Below are positions 46,329 to 54,085 of a DNA stretch of 64,000 nt, in pieces (the stretch's first letter is position 1; each line of letters begins with the position of its first letter). Source of the DNA: Geothrix sp. PMB-07 (lineage in GTDB: Bacteria; Acidobacteriota; Holophagae; Holophagales; Holophagaceae); contig NZ_CP132333.1 of the NCBI RefSeq assembly GCF_030758935.1, positions 3,658,992 to 3,722,991 on the forward strand, in the 5' to 3' direction. The notes beneath the pieces are model-generated. The model saw only the letters and a list, made by a program, of their open reading frames with translations. It searched no databases and had not been told where the DNA came from. The translations under genes and the position numbers were made by a program.

Positions 46329-47555
46329 TCAAAGTTTCAGGGCGAATCCACGGCGCAGGGACACCCCTGCGAGCCAGGTGAAGGCCACGGCCACAACGGC
46401 CGCCCGCAGCGCCCCACTCGGAAATCCCGGCGCCAGATGGTTCCAGGTCCAGCCATGACCCACGGAGAGACAGAACAGATCCACGGCCACGAAAACCATG
46501 GGCACGATGAGGTAAACCCACAAAGCATTGCCACCCGCAGCGGCCAGCCACTCGGTGCCCTTGCGCCGTCCCGCCACGTCCACCACCAGGTAGATGGCCA
46601 GCCAGAGCAGCGCGCTGTAGGCGGCGCTGCGAAGACACCAGGCCGGCGTGCCGAGCACCTTGCTGAGGGTGAAGACCGGGTGCCAGGCGGCAGCCGCGTG
46701 GACGCACCAGCTTGCCGCGTAGAGCACGAGCACGAAACCGAGGGTCCAGCGCACCCGCGCACGGGGACTCGGTTCGCCACGCAGGAAGGTGCCCAGTCCC
46801 GCGCCCGCCAGGGCGATGGCCGCGTGGGGCGCCATGGCGGGCACCGGGTTCCACGGGCTTCGCCAGAGGAACCAGCCATCCAGCGCCTTGGCTTCCATGG
46901 CCAGGATGAACACCAGCCACAGCGCCATGCCCCCGAGGATCACCTCCATCCGTTTCCGCCCCCGGATGTAGACGAGACAGGCGCCCAGGTAGGCCCAGCC
47001 GATGAGGCCGATGATCCCCCACCAGGAGGGCGCCAAGGCCGAAAGGCCGGAGCCATGGCGGCCGGGATACCACGTCAGAAGCATGCCGAGCGTCAGCGCG
47101 CCCCCAAGCCGGAGCGCACGGACGCGCCTCGGCCGCGTGGCCCGCCAGCCTTCGTACGTGTGCCACACCAGGATGAGGCTGCCGAAGGTGGCCAACTGCC
47201 AAAGGCCCACAAGCCATGCGGGTTCAGCGGCGGCGCTTTCTGAGTTCACCATCACGAATCCGATGACCACCAGCCCGGCGGTGCGCGAGGCGACATGGCG
47301 CCACACGAGGCCTGCCGGCGCGCCGCCCTCCAGGCGTCGGCCCAGGGCGAAGGGCAGCGCCATGCCCACCATGAAGAGGAAGGCCGGAAACACCAGATCG
47401 GTGAAGCTCATGTAGTCAGCCCGGAAGGGCGCGTGGCGCAGCCACCAGGGCACCCCCGGAACGCCCTCCAGGTCGTTCACGAAGAGCATGGCCAGGACGA
47501 TGGCGCCCCGGAAGACATCCAACGAATGCAGGCGGGCTGGGGCGGCTGGAGCCAC
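46329..47555 (-). CDS. HGSNAT/DUF5009-like membrane acyltransferase
   Basis: A 408-aa protein with about ten TM helices and the family's N-terminal signature LDVFRGAIVLAMLFVND followed by DYMSFTDLVFPAFLFMVGMALPFALGRR. Human HGSNAT transfers acetyl from cytosolic acetyl-CoA across a membrane to glucosamine residues. The start is GTG 47555 with GGAG seven bases upstream; the longer TTG start at 47624 has weak support. It lies in the operon before the GH9-GH18 gene, which suggests acetylating an amino sugar from chitin or chitosan. Inferred from neighbours. Confidence 0.85.
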   Translation of the reverse strand: MAPAAPARLHSLDVFRGAIVLAMLFVNDLEGVPGVPWWLRHAPFRADYMSFTDLVFPAFLFMVGMALPFALGRRLEGGAPAGLVWRHVASRTAGLVVIGFVMVNSESAAAEPAWLVGLWQLATFGSLILVWHTYEGWRATRPRRVRALRLGGALTLGMLLTWYPGRHGSGLSALAPSWWGIIGLIGWAYLGACLVYIRGRKRMEVILGGMALWLVFILAMEAKALDGWFLWRSPWNPVPAMAPHAAIALAGAGLGTFLRGEPSPRARVRWTLGFVLVLYAASWCVHAAAAWHPVFTLSKVLGTPAWCLRSAAYSALLWLAIYLVVDVAGRRKGTEWLAAAGGNALWVYLIVPMVFVAVDLFCLSVGHGWTWNHLAPGFPSGALRAAVVAVAFTWLAGVSLRRGFALKL

Positions 47556-47667
47556 GGCGGTTCTCCAGGATGGTGGCTGGGGGTGAGCCGCCCCCCATCT
47601 TGCCAGCGCCCACGCCAGCCTCAAGGGAGATTCGCCGGGAGACCCAAAGATGAGTAGAACTACTCAG

Positions 47668-47829
47668 AGGTCGTAACAAAATCCGACGATGCCGCGCGAG
47701 GGATGAAGCCAGGCAAGCGCCCCGCGGCGTCAGGTCCCTTGAACAACGAACCACGTTGCCCTGCGGGCCCTTCCTTGCGGCGTATCCTGCCTGGCTTCAT
47801 CGCGGCATCGTGGGGTTTTGTTACGACCT
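47668..47829. mobile_element. MITE-like palindromic element, 162 bp
   Basis: Arms of 48 and 42 bp are inverted repeats starting AGGTCGTAACAAAA at both ends, with two mismatches, then ACGATGCCGCG, a 6-base insertion in the left arm, and ATGAAGCCAGGCA. The centre has a small CAACG/CGTTG hairpin. CTCAG direct repeats flank it (47663-47667 and 47830-47834), a 5-bp target duplication. No coding sequence. It lies at the stop codon of the minus-strand kinase gene and may also act as its terminator. Confidence 0.8.
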
Positions 47830-47830
47830 C

Positions 47831-50473
47831 TCAGCGCATCTGGGCCAGCTTCACCCGGAGATCCATGATCGTGAAGGGTTTCGTGATCACGCCCACATCG
47901 CTGAAATGCTCGAGGATCCGCTCGTGGCGCTCATCCTTGTAGCCCGTGGCCAGAAGCACCGGCAGGTCGCGCTTCAACCCGCGAAGGCGAGTGAGGGTTT
48001 CCTCGCCATCCATGCCGGGCATGCTGAGATCGAGAATCACCAGATCGGGAATGGGGCCCGACTGCACCCGCTGGATGGCCTCGGGTCCGCTGCTCACGGC
48101 TTCCACCTCATGCCCGAGGACCTCGAGCATGTCCGGCACCGTGCTCCGGATCAGGTCATCATCGTCCACCAGCAAAATCCGAAGGTGGCTGGCGGGCCCT
48201 TCGGCAGGCTGCGGATGGGCCGCGGTCCAGGCTGCGTTGGTGGCCAGGCTCGGGAAAGAAAGGGTGATCTCTGTTCCTTGGCCCGGTGCGCTTTGAATCT
48301 CCACGCGACCGGCATGGGCCTTCATGATGCCGTAGACCAGGGCCAGTCCCAGCCCCGTGCCCTTGCCCGTGGGCTTGGTGGTGAAGAAGGGTTCCATGGC
48401 CCGCTGCAACACTTCAGGCGGCATGCCGCTGCCGTTGTCTTGCACGGTCAGCGCCACCTGCCCCCCGGGCCCCGCCCAGGTGCGGAGCACCAGTCGCCCA
48501 CCGCCCGGCATCGCATCCAGCGCGTTCACGCTGAGATTCATCAGCGCGTTCGAGATGGAGCTTTCGTCGCCCAGAACGTAGGGCAGCCCCTCTTCCAGAT
48601 CCAGTTCCACCTGCACCTTCTGGAGGGTGGTACGCGTGAGCAGCGCGGATTCCTTGCGCACCACCTCGTTGAGGTTCAAGGGCCGCGGCTCCGAGACATC
48701 CTTGCGGGCGAAATCCGTAAGGCCCTTCACCAGATCCCGCCCCCGGCCTGCGGCGTGCAGCAGCACATCCATGGATTTGGACAGGGAGGGGTCGTTCTTG
48801 TGCTTCTCCTTAAGGGCTGAGCCCAGGGACATGACCGCGCCCAGCACGTTGTTCATGTCATGGGACACACCACCGGCCAGGGCGCCAAGGGATTCCAGCT
48901 TCTGCGCGTGAGCCACCTCGGCTTCGAGGCGCCGACGGTCGTCCTCGGCTTTGCGGCGGGCCGTCTCATCCTGGATCAGATTCACCAGGACCCGTTCGCC
49001 GCCCAGTTCCACTTGCTCGGTCGACCAGAATACCGAAACCACTTCGCCCGAACGGGTTCTCAGCTCCGCGTCCATGTGGCGTACCCGCCCCGTGTTCTGA
49101 AGCTGCCGGATGGCTTCCTCCCGGTCTGCCGGATTCACCCAGAGCCCCAGCTCGATGCTGGAGCGCCCCCGCATCTCGTCCAATCCAAACCCCACCAGCT
49201 CCTGAAAGGCCGGGTTGGCGTCGATGATCTGCCCTGTTCCCGGTTGGCTGAGGACGATGCCCGCCGGAGAGGCATTGAACACCGCCTGAAAGCGGGTCTG
49301 GCTCGCCTTCAACGCCGCTTCGGCCTCCTTGCGGTCTGTGATGTTGTCGAGCATCACCACGAATTCGCCGGGTGCGGGCCGGTAGGCTGACACGGCCAGC
49401 CATCGTCCCTGGTCCGGAATGAAGGTCTCGAACTTGGCAGGAACGCCTGTAGAGGCCACTCCGCCCAGGGTGTCGAACAGCTCGGGGTTGTCCTCACGGA
49501 GCCTGGGAATCACTTCGCTGAGCCGCCGCCCCACCACATCCCGGAAGCCTGTCACCTGCTCGTAGGCCGGATTCACCGCAAGGTATTCCCAGTCATCGGG
49601 CCCGCCTTCTTCGTGAATCCAGCGGCAGTGGGCAAACCCCTCGGACATGTTCTCGAACAGCGACCGGTAGCGCCCTTCACTCGCCTGCAGTGACCGCTCG
49701 GCGGTGCGAAGGGGCGTGATGTCGGAGACCATGCCCAACAGGTAGGCTTCACCGCCCAGCAGGATCCGCTCTCCGGACATGAGCATGTCCCGCAGAGCCC
49801 CATCGCGGCCGCGGAACTGGAACTGGAAGTTGCGGACGCGACCGCGTTCCTTCACCTGGGCGATCATCCGGTCGCGGTCCCCGGGATACAGAAAGAGCCC
49901 AGCCTCCACCGCAGTCTGTCCGATGAGGTCTTCACGGCTCATCTGAAGCAGCTCGAGCAGAGCCTCGTTCACCTCCACGAACTTGGCATCGGAGAATTTG
50001 CTTACGCCGATGCCAAGCGGGTTGGAGCGAAACATGATGGCGAAGCGCGATTCGCTTTCCAGCAGGGCCGCCTCGGCGATGCGCTGAGCCTTCAGCACCT
50101 GGGCCGCTTCCAGGCTGTGGTGCAGGGCGCCGGCCAAACGCGTGGGTCGGTCCTTCAGCACGAAATCAGACAGGCCGCTTCGCAGCAAGTCCAGGGCCAT
50201 CTCCTCCCCAATGCTCCCAGACACCAAGATCACGGGGAGGTCGGGCACGCGCTGTTTGAGAAGGGCCAGGCTGGCACGGAAATCCATGCCCGGCACGTTG
50301 TAATCCGAAAGGATGGCGTCCCACCCACCGGCATCCAGGGCCAGTTCCAAGTCCTGGAGGTTGTCCACCCGATGGTAGTCCGCCTCTACGCCGTGTTGCT
50401 TCAGGTTGCGCCGCACCAGCAGGAAGTCCGCTTCGGAATCCTCGATGACCAGAAGCCGCATCACAGCCTTCAT
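47831..50473 (-). CDS. REC-PAS-hybrid histidine kinase
   Basis: An 880-aa soluble protein. Receiver 1 (about 6-125, phospho-Asp57), three PAS/PAC domains (about 140-265, 270-390, 395-515), an NtrB-type HisKA with His538 (GGVSHDMNNVLGAV), HATPase with GKGTGLGLALVYG, and a C-terminal receiver with Asp815 (LDLSMPGMDG). No membrane segment. It overlaps the preceding receiver gene by ATGA. The TGA stop lies in the CTCAG target duplication of the MITE. Last gene of the second signalling operon. Confidence 0.92.
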   Translation of the reverse strand: MKAVMRLLVIEDSEADFLLVRRNLKQHGVEADYHRVDNLQDLELALDAGGWDAILSDYNVPGMDFRASLALLKQRVPDLPVILVSGSIGEEMALDLLRSGLSDFVLKDRPTRLAGALHHSLEAAQVLKAQRIAEAALLESESRFAIMFRSNPLGIGVSKFSDAKFVEVNEALLELLQMSREDLIGQTAVEAGLFLYPGDRDRMIAQVKERGRVRNFQFQFRGRDGALRDMLMSGERILLGGEAYLLGMVSDITPLRTAERSLQASEGRYRSLFENMSEGFAHCRWIHEEGGPDDWEYLAVNPAYEQVTGFRDVVGRRLSEVIPRLREDNPELFDTLGGVASTGVPAKFETFIPDQGRWLAVSAYRPAPGEFVVMLDNITDRKEAEAALKASQTRFQAVFNASPAGIVLSQPGTGQIIDANPAFQELVGFGLDEMRGRSSIELGLWVNPADREEAIRQLQNTGRVRHMDAELRTRSGEVVSVFWSTEQVELGGERVLVNLIQDETARRKAEDDRRRLEAEVAHAQKLESLGALAGGVSHDMNNVLGAVMSLGSALKEKHKNDPSLSKSMDVLLHAAGRGRDLVKGLTDFARKDVSEPRPLNLNEVVRKESALLTRTTLQKVQVELDLEEGLPYVLGDESSISNALMNLSVNALDAMPGGGRLVLRTWAGPGGQVALTVQDNGSGMPPEVLQRAMEPFFTTKPTGKGTGLGLALVYGIMKAHAGRVEIQSAPGQGTEITLSFPSLATNAAWTAAHPQPAEGPASHLRILLVDDDDLIRSTVPDMLEVLGHEVEAVSSGPEAIQRVQSGPIPDLVILDLSMPGMDGEETLTRLRGLKRDLPVLLATGYKDERHERILEHFSDVGVITKPFTIMDLRVKLAQMR

Positions 50474-50919
50474 GGACGTCCTCCCCTGGCCGGCGCCTCG
50501 TTGACCGCCATCCAGTAGATGCCCAGGCGGGCCACGGTTTCGGCGAACTGGGCGAAATCCACGGGTTTCCTCACGTAGCTATTGGCGCCGCCCAGATAGC
50601 TCTGCAGACGATCCTGCTCTTCATCGGAAGAGGTAAGGATCACCACGGGCAGCAGTCGGGTCCGCTCGTCCTGACGCAGGCGCTTCAGCACATCCAGCCC
50701 TCCGATCTTGGGCAGGCCCAAGTCCAACAGCACCACCGCGGGCAGATCCACACCCTCTTGCGCCGCGAACTCGCCTTCGTGGAAGAGGAAGTCGAGGGCC
50801 TGCTGCCCGTCTCGAACCACCTCCACCTGGTTGGCGAGGTTCACTTTGCCCAGGGAGCGGAGCGTCAGCATCTCGTCCTGGGGATTGTCTTCAACCAAAA
50901 GGATGCGACGAGGTGTCAT
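50470..50919 (-). CDS. single-domain response regulator (Rcp1-like)
   Basis: A 149-aa receiver with Glu10-Asp11, phospho-Asp66 (LLDLGLPKIGG) and Lys118 (YVRKPVDF), plus a C-terminal helix (FAETVARLGIYWMAVNE) characteristic of Rcp1-like regulators that pair with phytochrome-type or PAS kinases. Overlaps both neighbours by ATGA. Likely phosphorylated by the upstream kinase. Confidence 0.92.
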   Translation of the reverse strand: MTPRRILLVEDNPQDEMLTLRSLGKVNLANQVEVVRDGQQALDFLFHEGEFAAQEGVDLPAVVLLDLGLPKIGGLDVLKRLRQDERTRLLPVVILTSSDEEQDRLQSYLGGANSYVRKPVDFAQFAETVARLGIYWMAVNEAPARGGRP

Positions 50920-53180
50920 GGCTCTGGGTCCTTGGGGGGAGCAGAAAGGGTGAAGAGGAAGGTGGCGCCACGGCCCGGTGCAGCTTCGGCGTGAATCTCC
51001 CCGCCGTGGCGGTGGACGATGCGCTGGACGGTGGCCAGGCCGATGCCCATGCCCGGGAACTCATCCTGGCGGTGGAGGCGCTGGAAGGGCTGGAACAGCT
51101 TGGCTGCATAGGTCATATCAAAACCGGCGCCGTTATCCGCGACGCGGAAGAACCGGCGCCCGTCGCGCTCCACGGAATCGAGACCGATGGCGGGTTCCGG
51201 TTGGTTCAGGGTGTATTTCCAGGCATTGCCCAGCAGGTTGCGGAGGACGACCAGAAGCATGCGGGCATCCCCCCAGGCCTCCAGCCCCGGCTCGATGCGC
51301 CAGGCCAGCTGCCGATCCGGCTCCCTCATCTCCAGATCCCGCCGCACCTCATCGGCCAAGCCCGACAGGTCCACCATGTGCCGCTCAAGCTGGCCCTGAG
51401 TGCTCCGCGACAGGGTCAGCAGGCCATCGATCAGGGAACCCATGCGCTCACTGCCCACCTGGATCTGATCCAGATAAGTCATCGCCTGGGGTGGAAGGCT
51501 GGCGCCGAAATCCTCCAGCAGGGCCTGGCTGAAACCGCTCATGGCGCGGAGGGGCGCCCGCAGGTCGTGGGAGACCGCGTAGGCAAATGCCTCCAATTCC
51601 GTGTTCGCCGCGCTCAGTTCGGCAGTGCGCTCATCGACTCGCCGCTCCAGAGTGGCATTCAGGGTCTCGATCTCCCCCTGGGCCCGCTTCCTTTCGGTGA
51701 TGTCCACCAGGGTGGACAAGACATAAGCCTCGCCTTGCACCATCAGGGCTTTCGCGGCCAGTTGCGTCACGAAGGTGCTGCCCTGGCGGTTCCGAAAGGC
51801 CTGTTCCCAGTTCCGCAGCACACCGTGCGCCTTCAGGTCGCGCACGAAGCCCGCGGCCTCCTCCGCCGAGGGCCAGATCTCCAGGGACCGGACTGATTGG
51901 CCGAGCACTTCATCTCGCCGCCAGCCGGTAAGGGTTTCCCAGGTGTCGTTCACATCGAGCACCAGGCCATCCTCGAGCCTCGTCAAGGCGATGGCGGCGG
52001 GGTTTTCGGCAAAAGCCGAAGCGAACATCTCGCGAGACGCGCGCAGCTCCCCCTCGGCCTCCTTGGCCTCGGTGATGTCTTCAGAGAAGACCACGATGCC
52101 ACCGGTGTCGCCATGACCATCGCGCCAGGGCCGCACCTCCCACCGCAACCACTGCACGCTGCCATCCTGGCGCTGGAAGCGGTCCTCCTCGGAGCGGATG
52201 ACCTCACCCGCGAGGGCACGGCGATGGATGGCCTTCCAGTCCTCGCTGATCTCGGGGAACACCTCGTAGTGGGATTTCCCGATCAGCTCTGACGGTTCCA
52301 GGCCATAGTCCTGCCGCCAGCGCCGGCTCACGGCCAGATAGCGCATGGCCTTATCGAACATGGCCAAGGAAGCAGGTGCGTGATCGATGAAGAGTTGGAG
52401 ACGGTTTTCGCTTTCCCGCAGGGCGAGTTCCGCGTGCTTCCATGCCGTGATGTCCTGGAAGGCTCCCTGCAAGCGCGCGACTTTCCCGTCGACAATCACC
52501 GGCTGGCCCTGGGTCCGCACCCACTTGAGCACCCCCTTGGCGCTGATCAATTCCAGTTCGAGATCGTAGGGCCTGCCCAGTTCGATGGCCTCCTTCACCG
52601 CGCGCTCGATGGCTTCTTTGTACTTCCCCTGGTAGAAGCTGAGCCCTTGGGCCGCGGTGGCCGTGGTGCTGGGCTCCAGGTCATGGATGCGCGCCACTTC
52701 TTCGGTCCACTCCCCCGCACCGGTGGCCACATCAAAGCTCCAGCCGCCCACCTTGGCGAGGCGGCTCATGCGCACCAGCAGCTCTTCCCGGGATTTCGCA
52801 ACCTCTCGCTTGGCCGCATCAAGGCGATCATGGAGCCGGCCGAACAGGGCCGCCATGCCCATGAACACGATGACCGAGGGCAGGAAGGCCAGGTTCGCCT
52901 TGTGGAAGGTCAGAGCCGGGGGGTGGAAACAGAACACAGCGAGCATCGCGGCCAGGGCTGCTGCGGGAAGGGCCCCAGCCAGCCCGCCCACCCAGGCGCT
53001 CATGAACACGGCAGGATAGAAGAGGAACCAGATGAACGGCTTGAACTGCCCCCAGAACACCCACTGGACCCCACAGGCCACCAGGGGAAGGGAAAGGGCC
53101 ACGAGCATCCGTTGCGGTCGGCTCAGCCTGATCGGGAAGGGCCCCTTCTGAGTCATCGCGGGCATCGAAGCGGCGTCCAT
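50916..53180 (-). CDS. DUF4118-PAS histidine kinase
   Basis: A 754-aa protein. Four short TM helices in the N-terminal 110 residues match the KdpD-type DUF4118 domain. Three PAS/PAC domains follow (about 130-250, 255-380, 385-505), then HisKA with His538 (AVSHDLRAPLRAM) and HATPase with MGIGLATVQRIVHRHGG. This HisKA/HATPase type pairs with Rcp1-like regulators, which is the next gene (ATGA overlap). The start is uncertain: ATG 53180 is chosen; GTG 53222 and ATG 53165 are alternatives, none with a strong ribosome-binding site. Confidence 0.88.
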   Translation of the reverse strand: MDAASMPAMTQKGPFPIRLSRPQRMLVALSLPLVACGVQWVFWGQFKPFIWFLFYPAVFMSAWVGGLAGALPAAALAAMLAVFCFHPPALTFHKANLAFLPSVIVFMGMAALFGRLHDRLDAAKREVAKSREELLVRMSRLAKVGGWSFDVATGAGEWTEEVARIHDLEPSTTATAAQGLSFYQGKYKEAIERAVKEAIELGRPYDLELELISAKGVLKWVRTQGQPVIVDGKVARLQGAFQDITAWKHAELALRESENRLQLFIDHAPASLAMFDKAMRYLAVSRRWRQDYGLEPSELIGKSHYEVFPEISEDWKAIHRRALAGEVIRSEEDRFQRQDGSVQWLRWEVRPWRDGHGDTGGIVVFSEDITEAKEAEGELRASREMFASAFAENPAAIALTRLEDGLVLDVNDTWETLTGWRRDEVLGQSVRSLEIWPSAEEAAGFVRDLKAHGVLRNWEQAFRNRQGSTFVTQLAAKALMVQGEAYVLSTLVDITERKRAQGEIETLNATLERRVDERTAELSAANTELEAFAYAVSHDLRAPLRAMSGFSQALLEDFGASLPPQAMTYLDQIQVGSERMGSLIDGLLTLSRSTQGQLERHMVDLSGLADEVRRDLEMREPDRQLAWRIEPGLEAWGDARMLLVVLRNLLGNAWKYTLNQPEPAIGLDSVERDGRRFFRVADNGAGFDMTYAAKLFQPFQRLHRQDEFPGMGIGLATVQRIVHRHGGEIHAEAAPGRGATFLFTLSAPPKDPEP

Positions 53181-53541
53181 GATCAGCGGCCATCCCCTGG
53201 CGCCGGGAAACCGGAGACCCACGGCGGGAAACGGATGGAGCCGACCATGCTGGTCCTTCCGAAAGGTTTAGGAGATCGAATGATCCATAAGATCGGCGGT
53301 TCCGTGTCCACAGTCAATTTTTGAGGCCTGTTCTGAAAGCGAATAGGTTGATTCCGGCAACATCATGCGCCAAGCAGTCCCCCTTCTTGCGATGATGCGT
53401 CATCCCAAATACCCCCAGGCGAAGGATTGGCGATGCCCGTCGAGAATCTACCCGCCAAGCCCTTCCCTGAGCGGGAAAAGGAGGACAATGTGCCGACATC
53501 AGGTGCCGACATCAGCCTGCCTGGATAGGGAAGGAGCGGTC
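53181..53541. other. divergent intergenic region between the kinase operon and iorA-like gene
   Basis: About 360 bases with no supported ORF. It should hold promoters for both directions, but I see no convincing -35/-10. It contains a 13-bp tandem repeat at 53490-53515, and an in-frame ATG (53488) preceded by GGAGG, which would add 18 codons to the downstream gene. Confidence 0.5.
53490..53515 (+). repeat. two tandem copies of a 13-bp repeat
   Basis: GTGCCGACATCAG occurs twice in direct succession (53490-53502 and 53503-53515), just upstream of the iorA-like start. Possibly a replication-slippage product or a paired regulatory site; unknown. Confidence 0.7.
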
Positions 53542-54015
53542 ATGGCCAAGACCATCGCGTTCACTCTGAATGGCAAGAAGGTGTCGGTGGAAACCGATGA
53601 CACCCGCATGCTGGCCACCATCCTTCGTGAGGACCTGGGCCACACGGGCACGAAGATGGGCTGCGGCCAGGGCTACTGCGGCGCCTGCACGGTGCTGGTG
53701 GATGGCGAAGCCGTGCGCTCCTGCTCCACGTCTCTCACCTCCGTGGCAGGCAGGGAGGTGCTCACCATCGAAGGCCTGGGCCTGCCCGACCACCTGCATC
53801 CCGTGCAGGAAGCCTTCGTCGCGCACCACGCCTTCCAGTGCGGTTTCTGCACGCCGGGCATGGTGCTCAGCGCCTATGCCCTGCTGAAGAAAACGCCGAA
53901 GCCCGATCGCCGGCAGGTGGCCGAGGCGCTCGATGGCAACCTCTGCCGCTGTGGCGCCCATGTTCGGATCCTCGCCGCCATCGAAGATGTCGCAGCCAAG
54001 GGAGGTGTCCGATGA
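53542..54015 (+). CDS. [2Fe-2S] small subunit of molybdenum hydroxylase (IorA-like)
   Basis: A 157-aa protein with two iron-sulfur sites: plant-ferredoxin type Cys41, Cys46, Cys49, Cys61, and the four-helix domain Cys100, Cys103, Cys135, Cys137. This is the small subunit of xanthine-oxidase-family enzymes. ATG 53542 has AAGGAG upstream, so it is preferred to 53488. It passes electrons from the molybdenum subunit encoded 70 bp downstream. No FAD subunit gene is present, as in isoquinoline 1-oxidoreductase. Confidence 0.95.
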   Translation: MAKTIAFTLNGKKVSVETDDTRMLATILREDLGHTGTKMGCGQGYCGACTVLVDGEAVRSCSTSLTSVAGREVLTIEGLGLPDHLHPVQEAFVAHHAFQCGFCTPGMVLSAYALLKKTPKPDRRQVAEALDGNLCRCGAHVRILAAIEDVAAKGGVR

Positions 54016-54085
54016 GGCCGAAGCAGGAGCAGAGGGCCACGGGCCGAAGGCCCGCCCCGAAGGGGTTGGGCACAGGAGGTGCCCA

